The notes beneath the pieces were generated by a model. It searched no databases and was not told the DNA's origin. It saw nothing but the letters and a program-made list of their open reading frames with translations. Source: Maricurvus nonylphenolicus (GTDB lineage Bacteria; Pseudomonadota; Gammaproteobacteria; Pseudomonadales; Cellvibrionaceae). From it: a DNA stretch of 64,000 nucleotides. Positions 24,596 through 32,284 of this stretch are shown here, piece by piece. Location of the stretch: contig NZ_AP031498.1 in the NCBI RefSeq assembly GCF_042854845.1, positions 2,232,001 to 2,296,000 of the forward strand. Direction: 5' to 3'. The translations under genes were made by a program, and so were the position numbers. How positions within the stretch are numbered: position 1 is the stretch's first letter; the number at the start of each line of letters is the position of its first letter.

Positions 24596-26191
24596 ATGGT
24601 GAAAAAAACATCCGTTCTTATTGTGGGTGGTGGTCCCATCGGTATCACTACCTCAGCTTTATTATCCCAATACGGCATCGACTCAATCATGGTAGATAAA
24701 CGCCCGGATTTGAGTAACCACCCCCGTGCACGTTTTTACGATTCAACGACCCTGGAAATCTTCCGACAGTTGGGCGTGGCTGACGACGTTGAAGAAACCG
24801 GACTTGGTGCTGCCTGGACCCAGTACAATCGGGCATTTATCAATCTCAAGGCGGGACCGATAGCCTCTATCTATGCCCGTGAATTTTTTAGTATTGATCG
24901 CAAGATAACACCGCAAAAGCCGGTCATGACCTGTCAGGATCTATTAGAACCTATCCTTTTTAAGGCTGCCAAGGGCTTTGAATTGGGGCAGCATTATTTC
25001 AGTTCTGAGGTGGTTGACCTCAAGCAGGATGACAATGGTTGTTATGCCGTGATTCGCAATCTCGATACCGGAGAGCTGTCCGAGGTTGAGGCTGATTATG
25101 TGATTGGCTCCGATGGGGCGCGTAGTTATGTCCGTGATGTAATTGGCGCTGAACTGGAAGGGGAGGTACGAGAGCGCTGGTACCGTGATGTGCTGTTTGA
25201 TGCGGATCTCTCACCCTATGTGCGGGATAATATTGGTGGGCTGCTCTATGTTCATGGCCCGGCCGGTGTTGGCGTCTTTCAGCCATTGGATGGCAAGCGC
25301 CGCTGGCGTTGCCAAATTGGCAGTCCCGTAAAGGATTGTGATATCAGCGAAGCATTTCTCGATCGTTATATTCGCGATACCGTCGGTGCAGGCGATGAAC
25401 TGGAGCTCAATATTACCAGTGTTTTGGTTTGGCAGATGACCGCCCGTACAGCGAATAAATTTGGTGAGGGGCGCATGTTTCTATTGGGGGATGCGGCCAA
25501 TGTTTTTACACCCACCGGCGGTATGGGGATGAACTGTGGTTTTGCCGGTATGTACAACCTGCTATGGAAATTGGCCTATGTGGTCAAAGGTATTGCGCCA
25601 GCTTCAATCCTGTCGACTTACGAAGAAGAGTATCACCCGCAAGCAGTCAGACGTGTTAAGCAGTGCATGAAAAATGCCAATGCCCTGGCGGGTATTTACC
25701 GGGCCAAGAAACAGGGTGATGATTTGGATGAGGCCTGTCGCAACTGTTATCAGTATGCATCCTATACCGGCATTGATTTTGGGTATGAGCTGTCATCGTC
25801 TTTACTGCTGCAAGATAGCGATGCGGTACCTCATGTTAAGGACGATGATCTGGATTATATTCCGGTCGTCCGCTCGGGGCGCCGTGCACCTCATATCTGG
25901 ATCGATGAATCGGCCAATCAATCTATCTTCGATTGGTTTGGGATTGATTATGTGGTTGCCCTAGGTAAAGGCGCAGAGATTGCCGAGTGGCGTAAGGCGG
26001 TAGAGAGCCTGCAGGCACGGGGTTTTCCTATTCGCGTGGAAATGTTACCGGAACAAGCGTTTACACCCTATGAACTTGAGAAAGTCGTATTAATACGGCC
26101 GGATCGTATTGTGGCTGCACACTGGCGTCATATTGAAGCGCCTGCACTGGAATTGCTGGAGCAGAGTTTACCTTTGATGGACGGTGGATAG
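24596..26191 (+). CDS. FAD-dependent aromatic-type monooxygenase (MhpA/PHBH family)
   Basis: About 531 residues. The FAD dinucleotide-binding motif is VLIVGGGPIGITTSALLSQYG. The NAD(P)H/FAD DG motif is VIGSDGARSYVR. The ribityl-binding GD motif is FLLGDAANVFTPTGGMGMN. A C-terminal thioredoxin-like tail (VVALGKGAEIAEW, VVLIRPDRIVAAHW) marks the phenol/MhpA-like subfamily, which hydroxylates phenolic rings or ring-like substrates. ATG 24596 is preferred over a TTG one codon earlier; AAGAGAG precedes it. No ring-cleavage dioxygenase was found in the window, so an aromatic substrate is not proven. A 14-bp inverted repeat follows. Confidence 0.88.
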   Translation: MVKKTSVLIVGGGPIGITTSALLSQYGIDSIMVDKRPDLSNHPRARFYDSTTLEIFRQLGVADDVEETGLGAAWTQYNRAFINLKAGPIASIYAREFFSIDRKITPQKPVMTCQDLLEPILFKAAKGFELGQHYFSSEVVDLKQDDNGCYAVIRNLDTGELSEVEADYVIGSDGARSYVRDVIGAELEGEVRERWYRDVLFDADLSPYVRDNIGGLLYVHGPAGVGVFQPLDGKRRWRCQIGSPVKDCDISEAFLDRYIRDTVGAGDELELNITSVLVWQMTARTANKFGEGRMFLLGDAANVFTPTGGMGMNCGFAGMYNLLWKLAYVVKGIAPASILSTYEEEYHPQAVRRVKQCMKNANALAGIYRAKKQGDDLDEACRNCYQYASYTGIDFGYELSSSLLLQDSDAVPHVKDDDLDYIPVVRSGRRAPHIWIDESANQSIFDWFGIDYVVALGKGAEIAEWRKAVESLQARGFPIRVEMLPEQAFTPYELEKVVLIRPDRIVAAHWRHIEAPALELLEQSLPLMDGG

Positions 26192-26198
26192 GAGTTAA

Positions 26199-26241
26199 AT
26201 CAGGTATCCGTCTCTCTTATATGGCGTGACGGATACCTGAT
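26199..26241. terminator. Bidirectional terminator-like hairpin between convergent genes
   Basis: ATCAGGTATCCGTC (26199-26212) and its perfect complement GACGGATACCTGAT (26228-26241) make a 14-bp stem with a 15-base loop. It lies between the convergent monooxygenase and kinase-like genes. No strong T tract is present on either strand. Confidence 0.65.
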
Positions 26242-26250
26242 GAATGATGA

Positions 26251-27318
26251 TTACCAATCAAGAGAAGCGTTAAGTAGAGAACAGCTATGTGCCAATACCC
26301 CGGTAATAAATGCCGGCATTGCTGCAATCTGCTCTTGAGTAAGCCCCATCGTATGTCCTCGATCCATTTGCACTTTCAATTGTGCGTAGATCACCGCTGA
26401 ACGGTATTGCACCAAAATCCAGTAAAACTTCAGCTCATCTTCCGTAATGCTCATGCCTCTGGCGCTAAGGTATTGGTCGAGTAGTTCTCGACGGCTTAAC
26501 CAACCAGGTGCTTCGCAGGGCATGCGGCACTGGGCGAAATAAACTTCCGGGTCATTATTGTCACCCCAGTAGCTTAACAGGATGAGTAATTCGTACAGCG
26601 GATTACCGATGGTACACATATCCCAGTCGACCACACCTTTGAGCTCCATGGTGTCGAGGTCGATAAGCATATTGTCGAGCTTGTAATCGTTGTGCACTAA
26701 GGATGAGGGTAACTGATCCGGGATGTTGGCTTCTAACCAGTCATGCAGTTGGGTATGAAGTATTACATCACTTTCCGAATAGACGCGACTACCGCGCTTA
26801 TACCAACCGTTGATTTGGCGTTCGATAAAACCGTCTGCCTGGCCGAGATCAGCTAGACCTGCTGCTTGCGTATCAACAGAGTGCAGATTTACCAGAGAGT
26901 CTACGACTATCTTGCCAAGTTCAGCACCAATATTGTCTCGGTTTGTTAATGACTTGGGAAGATTACGGCCAATAGCCGTGCCTTCTCTGAATTCGCTAAT
27001 ACAAAAAGGTACACCGATAATGTCGGTGTTTTCACACAGCAGTAACCCTTTCGGGGCTGGCGGAAAGAAATCGCCCAGGCGGGAGAGTACGCTGTATTCC
27101 CGGGCAACGTCGTTACCCCCAGGAGGCAGTGGGCCGGGTGGCGGCATCCTCAGCACTACTTTTTTGCCATTCATGACCATTAAAATATTGTAATTGGCGG
27201 CACCGCCAGACAGGCGTTTGGGGGCAGTTTCTTTGTCTAAAGTGAAACCTTGCGTGGTCAGATAATCACCTAGCGCCTGCCATTGTTCTGGCGTGCCAAA
27301 ATCTTGTACATCCGTCAT
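26251..27318 (-). CDS. Aminoglycoside-phosphotransferase-like kinase (hydroxyacyl-CoA kinase candidate)
   Basis: About 355 residues of the APH/choline-kinase fold. VVLRMPPPGPLPPGG has the N-lobe lysine strand region. SLVHNDYKLDNMLID is the catalytic loop with the H-x-D-x4-N pattern. KGVVDWDMCTIGNPLYEL carries the Mg-binding Asp of DWD. The ATG at 27318 is preferred, with CAGGTGAG 6 bases upstream; a GTG at 27330 lies inside that ribosome site. Members next to acyl-CoA dehydrogenases correspond to the kinase half of ACAD10/11 and to LvaA, which phosphorylate 4-hydroxyacyl-CoA. The operon runs MoaB-like protein, dehydrogenase, kinase; 18 bases separate it from the dehydrogenase. Confidence 0.88.
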   Translation of the reverse strand: MTDVQDFGTPEQWQALGDYLTTQGFTLDKETAPKRLSGGAANYNILMVMNGKKVVLRMPPPGPLPPGGNDVAREYSVLSRLGDFFPPAPKGLLLCENTDIIGVPFCISEFREGTAIGRNLPKSLTNRDNIGAELGKIVVDSLVNLHSVDTQAAGLADLGQADGFIERQINGWYKRGSRVYSESDVILHTQLHDWLEANIPDQLPSSLVHNDYKLDNMLIDLDTMELKGVVDWDMCTIGNPLYELLILLSYWGDNNDPEVYFAQCRMPCEAPGWLSRRELLDQYLSARGMSITEDELKFYWILVQYRSAVIYAQLKVQMDRGHTMGLTQEQIAAMPAFITGVLAHSCSLLNASLDW

Positions 27319-27336
27319 TGTTTTTCTCACCTGCCT

Positions 27337-28062
27337 TTAAATCGTGCCACCGCCATCGGCGGCAATATGTTGGCCGGTCACATAGGCGGCCATAGGGGAG
27401 GCGAGGAACAGCACTGCACCGGCGATATCTTCAGGGCTTCCTACACGGCCCATAGGGATCACTTTTTTCCAATGCTCCAGCGCTTCTGGAGTAGCCTGAT
27501 TAGCGGTGATTTTGGTTGGCACCATACCTGGGGCGACGGTATTCACACGTACGCCTTTACGGGCCCATTTGGAGGCCAGGGCTTTAGTCAGTTGCACCAG
27601 ACCGGCTTTACTGGCGCTATAGGCCGGGTTGTTGATCGCTGGGCGGATAGATACCACGGAGTCGAGGTGGATGATATTACCGGAGGAGGCTTCCAATTGA
27701 TCGTAAAATGCGGTGCTCAGGTGCATGGCACCGGTCAGGTTAATGTCGACAACCTTGGTGAAACTTTCGCGTTCAAATTCCGCTTTTTTATAGAGCACAG
27801 TCCCCACGCAGTTTACCAGTACGTCCAAGTGCGGAATCTCTTTCGACAGAGCTTCAATCGCGTCACCATCTTGCAGGCTTAGGGTATGAAAGGTCATACC
27901 GGCAAAGTCTTTGTCGTAGCTGTCCTGGCTGCGGGTACCTGTGACATGTACGGTAGCGCCGGCTTCAACAAAGGCGGTGGCAATACCGTAGCCGATGCCG
28001 TCGGAAGCACCGGTAATTAATACGGTTTTTTCGGAAAAGTCGAGGGCGTGTAATAAACTCAT
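27337..28062 (-). CDS. Short-chain dehydrogenase/reductase
   Basis: A 241-residue classical SDR. TGASDGIGYGIA is the Gly-rich NAD(P)-binding motif, NCVGT replaces the usual NAG, and YSASKAGLVQLTKALA gives the catalytic Tyr-x3-Lys. The C-terminus has AGAVLFLASPMAAYVTGQHI and ends in DGGGTI. AAGAAGAGAAACC precedes the ATG. The placement between the kinase and the MoaB-like gene suggests it interconverts a keto- and hydroxyacyl intermediate, as LvaD does in levulinate breakdown, but sequence alone does not give the substrate. Confidence 0.92.
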   Translation of the reverse strand: MSLLHALDFSEKTVLITGASDGIGYGIATAFVEAGATVHVTGTRSQDSYDKDFAGMTFHTLSLQDGDAIEALSKEIPHLDVLVNCVGTVLYKKAEFERESFTKVVDINLTGAMHLSTAFYDQLEASSGNIIHLDSVVSIRPAINNPAYSASKAGLVQLTKALASKWARKGVRVNTVAPGMVPTKITANQATPEALEHWKKVIPMGRVGSPEDIAGAVLFLASPMAAYVTGQHIAADGGGTI

Positions 28063-28076
28063 GGTTTCTCTTCTTT

Positions 28077-28988
28077 TTAATGATCGTGATTATGTTTATG
28101 GGCGTGTTTTGATCGCCACCGCTCACGCAGAGCGCTGACTATATGTTGTGCCAGTTCTTCTTTATTGAAACCGTTAGCCAAGCCCTCAATTAATTGCTTC
28201 ATGCCAATACGGACTTCATCGTTGGGGCCGGGTAGGGCAATAATTAAGGCGTGGTCTACCTGAGCCACACCAATGCGGATACCGTCCTTTACGTGCCTGC
28301 CCGTGCCTTTTTTAAATTTGGCCAGATACGGGGTGGCGGCATTGGGATCGAGAGTTTGCAGGGCTTCAATGGAGTGATCTTTATTTTCAGCGCCCACACC
28401 ACCGGTGGTTATGACCAGACCAAAGCCACGCTCTCTGACAGCTTCATTCAGACTAGCGGCAATGAAGTTGCGATCATCCTGTAAATCCTGCCCTTTGGTC
28501 ATGGCGTAACCTTGCTCTGTGAGCAGTTCGGCAATCAGGGGGGCGTTGGTGTCTTCAATTTGGCCGGTGATCACTTCGGGGCCAGAAGAAAATACAATGC
28601 CACGCTTGGCAATGTTAGCGGCAATTTCATCGCGCATGGTGCGGGCGCGGTCTAAGGCGGGTAGCGCCTCTTCGGCATTCAGCATAACCCAGCCCAAAAC
28701 ACCGTGGGAGCAGATAGTGGTGTGCTCTGTCGTCGTGATACCGTCTACTTTATTTAACGCTTCTATTAAGGCTTTTTCTTTGCCTACAAGGACATCGGCG
28801 TTAATCGTGGTACGCAGGATATCGAGAGTGAGGAGGTCATCTCTCGCATCGATGACGAAGACTTCTTCTGTAGGAAGTTCTAATACAGCAGCGACCTGTT
28901 CTGCTACCGCATTAAGATTGGCGTTATTGAGTTCTATTCTCTCAATACGTAATTCGGTTTTGTCGAGTAGTTCGAATTCTTCACTCAT
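28077..28988 (-). CDS. MoaB/Mog-domain protein with unknown N-terminal domain and His-rich tail
   Basis: A 303-residue protein. From about residue 130 it has a molybdopterin-binding-like (MoaB/Mog/CinA) domain: GPEVITGQIEDTNAPLIAEL, LVITTGGVGAENKDHSIEAL and ALIIALPGPNDEVRIGM. The first 125 residues are a domain I do not recognise. The last residues, HAHKHNHDH, form a metal-binding tail like the His loop of LarC. No molybdenum-cofactor gene lies nearby. Together with the lar genes this hints at a role in nickel-pincer or other pyridine-nucleotide-like metallocofactor handling, but that is speculation. It starts the MoaB-like protein, dehydrogenase, kinase operon, with 14 bases to the next gene. 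Confidence 0.75.
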   Translation of the reverse strand: MSEEFELLDKTELRIERIELNNANLNAVAEQVAAVLELPTEEVFVIDARDDLLTLDILRTTINADVLVGKEKALIEALNKVDGITTTEHTTICSHGVLGWVMLNAEEALPALDRARTMRDEIAANIAKRGIVFSSGPEVITGQIEDTNAPLIAELLTEQGYAMTKGQDLQDDRNFIAASLNEAVRERGFGLVITTGGVGAENKDHSIEALQTLDPNAATPYLAKFKKGTGRHVKDGIRIGVAQVDHALIIALPGPNDEVRIGMKQLIEGLANGFNKEELAQHIVSALRERWRSKHAHKHNHDH

Positions 28989-29123
28989 AATCTGGCATCC
29001 TGTTGATGAGGCCTGAGTGAATAACTTACTTTAGCTGCAGATATTTACTATCGTCGCTTTTGATGAGTTTTATGGTGCGGGGAGGGGGAGACGCACAGGA
29101 GGAATTCCTGCGCGCTTTTGGAA

Positions 29124-29957
29124 TTACTGCTCGGCACTCTGCTGTGCTTGAGCGGCAGCCATCATCTTGGCGATGATCGAACGTACATCGTGAGCATCGT
29201 CACCTTCGTGGCGAGGTGCGAACTTGTCGTAAGCGCCGCGAACCTCTTCATAGCGGGTGTTGATGTGTTCCATGTTGTACGGGTGCGTCACTGAGTAGAA
29301 CTGGTCATCTTTCATCTGCTCAATGGCTTTGGCCGTGAACTCATCGGTAGGCATGCCGGTGTTTTTGGTGAAGTCATTCATTTCAGACAATACCAGGCCG
29401 GGGATGATGAGGCCGATATGCAGGAAATCCGGTGTATCTTCACGCAGGGCGTTGGTCATGGCCAGCATGGCGTGTTTACTGGCGATGTAGCCGGCACTCA
29501 TGGGAACGGCGTTGAAGAAGCAGTTTTCTGAACCCACGTTGAAAATAGCGGCCGGTTTGCCGGCTTCGATAAAGCGCTTGCCGAAGACTTGAACACAGGT
29601 CCAGGTACCGAAAAAGTTAACGTCAAACACCTGGCGAGCCTGGTCGAGATCGGCATCGATGGTGGGGGCAGGGGGCATGCCGATGCCAGCGTTATTGATC
29701 AGTACATCTACCTGGCCATAGAGTTCCCAGGCGTGTGCCGCCAGTTTTTCAACATCGTCACGTTTGGATGAATCACACTGCAGGAAGTTGGCGTCGACCT
29801 TTTCTTCTTTCAGGGCAGCTACCGCTTCTTCCAGGCGATCCAGACGGCGACCGGTAATAAGAACTTTAGCGCCTTCCTGACCCAGTAATTTTGCAAATGA
29901 AAAACCAATACCGGTTGCGCCTCCGGTAATAACAACTGCTTTATTGTTGAAGTCCAT
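29124..29957 (-). CDS. Short-chain dehydrogenase/reductase
   Basis: A 277-residue classical SDR from the ATG at 29957, which has CGGGAGAACGTCT upstream. The same frame stays open to 30128 but only inside the malate synthase gene. Motifs are VVITGGATGIGFSFAKLLG, INNAGIG, a Ser in FNVGSENCFF and YIASKHAML for the Tyr-x3-Lys pair. It lies 13 bases after the malate synthase G stop, so both are probably on one mRNA. Substrate unknown. Confidence 0.9.
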   Translation of the reverse strand: MDFNNKAVVITGGATGIGFSFAKLLGQEGAKVLITGRRLDRLEEAVAALKEEKVDANFLQCDSSKRDDVEKLAAHAWELYGQVDVLINNAGIGMPPAPTIDADLDQARQVFDVNFFGTWTCVQVFGKRFIEAGKPAAIFNVGSENCFFNAVPMSAGYIASKHAMLAMTNALREDTPDFLHIGLIIPGLVLSEMNDFTKNTGMPTDEFTAKAIEQMKDDQFYSVTHPYNMEHINTRYEEVRGAYDKFAPRHEGDDAHDVRSIIAKMMAAAQAQQSAEQ

Positions 29958-29970
29958 AGACGTTCTCCCG

Positions 29971-32184
29971 TTACTTAATTTGCTGTGATTTATACTGCAA
30001 GCGGTAGGCGTGCAGTAGGGGTTCTGTATAGCCCGCAGGCTGCTCTTTACCTTTAAAGACCAGGTCACAGGCGGCTTTAAAGGCGATACCGTCGAAGCCT
30101 GGGGCCATATTGGTATAGTCAGGATCACCGGCGTTTTGTTCGTCGACTACCGCAGCCATACGCTTCATCGCTTCCATCACCTGATCTTCAGTACATACTC
30201 CGTGTTCCAGCCAGTTGGCCATATGTTGGGAAGAGATACGCAGGGTAGCGCGATCTTCCATCAGGCCAACATTGTTGATATCCGGAACCTTGGAGCAACC
30301 GATTCCCAGGTCGATCCAACGAACCACATAACCTAGGATACCTTGCGCATTGTTATCTAGTTCAAATCTGATCTGCTCTTCGGTCAATTCCGCTACATCG
30401 TTTATCAGTGGAATATGTAGAATGTCGTCCAGGCTGGCGCGCTCACGGCTAGCCAGTTCCTTCTGACGCTCGATAACACTGATTTGATGGTAGTGGGTGC
30501 TGTGCAAGGTGGCGCCGTTAGGCGAAGGAACCCAGGCCGTATTGGCACCGGATTGCGGATGGCCAATTTTTTGTTCCAGCATGGCTGCCATTTCGTCTGG
30601 CATGGCCCACATGCCTTTACCGATTTGGGACTTGCCGGGTAAGCCGCACTCGATACCTACATCAACGTTCCAGTCTTCGTAAGCATTGATCCACGCTTGC
30701 TGCTTCATCACAGTCTTAGGTACGAAAGGGCCGGCCAGCATAGAGGTATGGATTTCGTCACCGGTGCGATCCAGGAAACCGGTATTAATGAACACAACAC
30801 GTTCACTAGCGACGCGGATACACTCTTTCAGGTTGACGGTAGTGCGACGTTCTTCGTCCATAATACCGATCTTCAGCGTGTTTTCTTTCAACCCTAATGC
30901 TTGTTCAACACGCTCGAACAACTCAACAGCAAACGCTACCTCTTGCGGACCGTGCATCTTCGGTTTAACGATATTGACGCTACCAGCGCGGGAATTGCGT
31001 AAGCGTGGTGTAGGTGAAGAGGTTCTACTGGTATTGTCTTTTAGATCATGCATAGCGGCAAGGACAGTGACCATGGCATCCATAATACCTTCAGGTACTT
31101 CGTTACCGTCTTTGTCCAGGATCGCTGGATTTGTCATCAGGTGACCAACATTACGAACAAAGAGCAGCGATCGGCCATGCAGTGAGAAGGTCTCGCCTTG
31201 TGGAGAAAGATATTCACGGTCCGGGTTCATCGCGCGAGTGACTTCTTTACCGCCTTTAATGAACGTTTCACTCAGCGTACCTTTCATCAGGCCCAGCCAG
31301 TTGCCGTACACCTCGACCTTATCTTCGGCATCTACGGCGGCAACGGAGTCTTCACAATCCATAATGGTGGTAACAGCGGCTTCAACCAGCAGATCCTGTA
31401 CACCAGCGGCGTCAGTCTTGCCGATATTGGCGTCGCGATCGATTTGAATCTCAATATGCAGGCCGTTGTTTTTTAGCAGTACAGCGCTTGGGGCAGCTTC
31501 TGAGCCGTTGTAGCCGAGGAATTTTTCAGGCTGAGCGAGACCGGTTTCGGAACCGTCGGCCAGAGTTACAGTCAGCTGGCCGTCTTTAACAGTATATTGA
31601 GTGGAATCAGCGTGCGAGCCGTTAGCGAGTGGTGCAGCGGTATCAAGGTGGTTGCGAGCAAACGCGATAACCTTGGCGCCACGGACTGGATTGTAGGCGC
31701 CTGCGCGTTCTGCGCCATCTTCTTCAGAGATGGCATCGGTACCGTACAGGGCATCGTATAAACTACCCCAGCGAGCATTAGCAGCGTTTAAAGCGAAACG
31801 TGCATTTTTTACGGGCACTACCAGTTGTGGGCCAGCTTGGTTGGCGATCTCTTCATCAACATTTTGGGTAGTGACTTTAAATTCGGGGCCTTCCGGTAAC
31901 AGGTAACCAATGTCCTGCAGGAAGGTTTTGTAGGCTTCAGGCTTATGGCCCTGGCCATTCTCTTTAAAAGAGTTTTCTTTATGCCAGGCATCAATTTGTG
32001 CCTGCAGTGTATCGCGCTTGGCGAGTAGGGCTTTATTCTTTGGGGCTAAATCAGTCAGGATGGCTTCAAATTCCGTCCAGAAGTGATCCGTCTCTACACC
32101 GGTACCCGGTGCGATCTTATTTTCAATCAGGTTAAACAGGGCTTCATCAATCTGAAGACCACCGTGTTGAATCCTTTTACCCAT
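29971..32184 (-). CDS. glcB: Malate synthase G
   Basis: A 737-residue enzyme, the usual length for the G isoform, condensing glyoxylate with acetyl-CoA to malate. It has TTIMDCEDSVAAVDAEDKV, the catalytic-Arg region around KMHGPQEVAFAVELFERVE, and IGIMDEERRTTVNLKECI. RVVFINTGFLDRTGDEIHTS and KGMWAMPDEMAAMLE follow, and the C-terminal IGCSKVPDINNVGLMEDRAT completes it. Its presence allows growth on C2 units or on glyoxylate made from glycolate, to which the GlcD-like oxidase at 4392 could be related. A promoter presumably lies in 32185-32230, just after the terminator of the receptor gene. Confidence 0.97.
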   Translation of the reverse strand: MGKRIQHGGLQIDEALFNLIENKIAPGTGVETDHFWTEFEAILTDLAPKNKALLAKRDTLQAQIDAWHKENSFKENGQGHKPEAYKTFLQDIGYLLPEGPEFKVTTQNVDEEIANQAGPQLVVPVKNARFALNAANARWGSLYDALYGTDAISEEDGAERAGAYNPVRGAKVIAFARNHLDTAAPLANGSHADSTQYTVKDGQLTVTLADGSETGLAQPEKFLGYNGSEAAPSAVLLKNNGLHIEIQIDRDANIGKTDAAGVQDLLVEAAVTTIMDCEDSVAAVDAEDKVEVYGNWLGLMKGTLSETFIKGGKEVTRAMNPDREYLSPQGETFSLHGRSLLFVRNVGHLMTNPAILDKDGNEVPEGIMDAMVTVLAAMHDLKDNTSRTSSPTPRLRNSRAGSVNIVKPKMHGPQEVAFAVELFERVEQALGLKENTLKIGIMDEERRTTVNLKECIRVASERVVFINTGFLDRTGDEIHTSMLAGPFVPKTVMKQQAWINAYEDWNVDVGIECGLPGKSQIGKGMWAMPDEMAAMLEQKIGHPQSGANTAWVPSPNGATLHSTHYHQISVIERQKELASRERASLDDILHIPLINDVAELTEEQIRFELDNNAQGILGYVVRWIDLGIGCSKVPDINNVGLMEDRATLRISSQHMANWLEHGVCTEDQVMEAMKRMAAVVDEQNAGDPDYTNMAPGFDGIAFKAACDLVFKGKEQPAGYTEPLLHAYRLQYKSQQIK

Positions 32185-32230
32185 AATGACCTTAAAAATA
32201 GTTACAACTTAAAATACGTAAAGTCTTGAC

Positions 32231-32261
32231 AAAAAAAGGGTGCTTTCAGTTGAAAGCACCC
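32231..32261 (-). terminator. Rho-independent terminator of the TonB-receptor gene
   Basis: On the minus strand GGGTGCTTTCA, loop AC, TGAAAGCACCC, then seven T (the A run at 32231-32237 on the plus strand). The 11-bp perfect stem lies 24 bases downstream of the receptor stop codon. Confidence 0.92.
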
Positions 32262-32284
32262 AATGGATGAACTCTGGAGAGCTA

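Noticed and set aside
29958..30128. N-terminal extension of the SDR at 29124-29957
   Set aside because: It lies within the malate synthase gene in another frame; the ATG at 29957 has a good ribosome site and starts right before the Rossmann motif.
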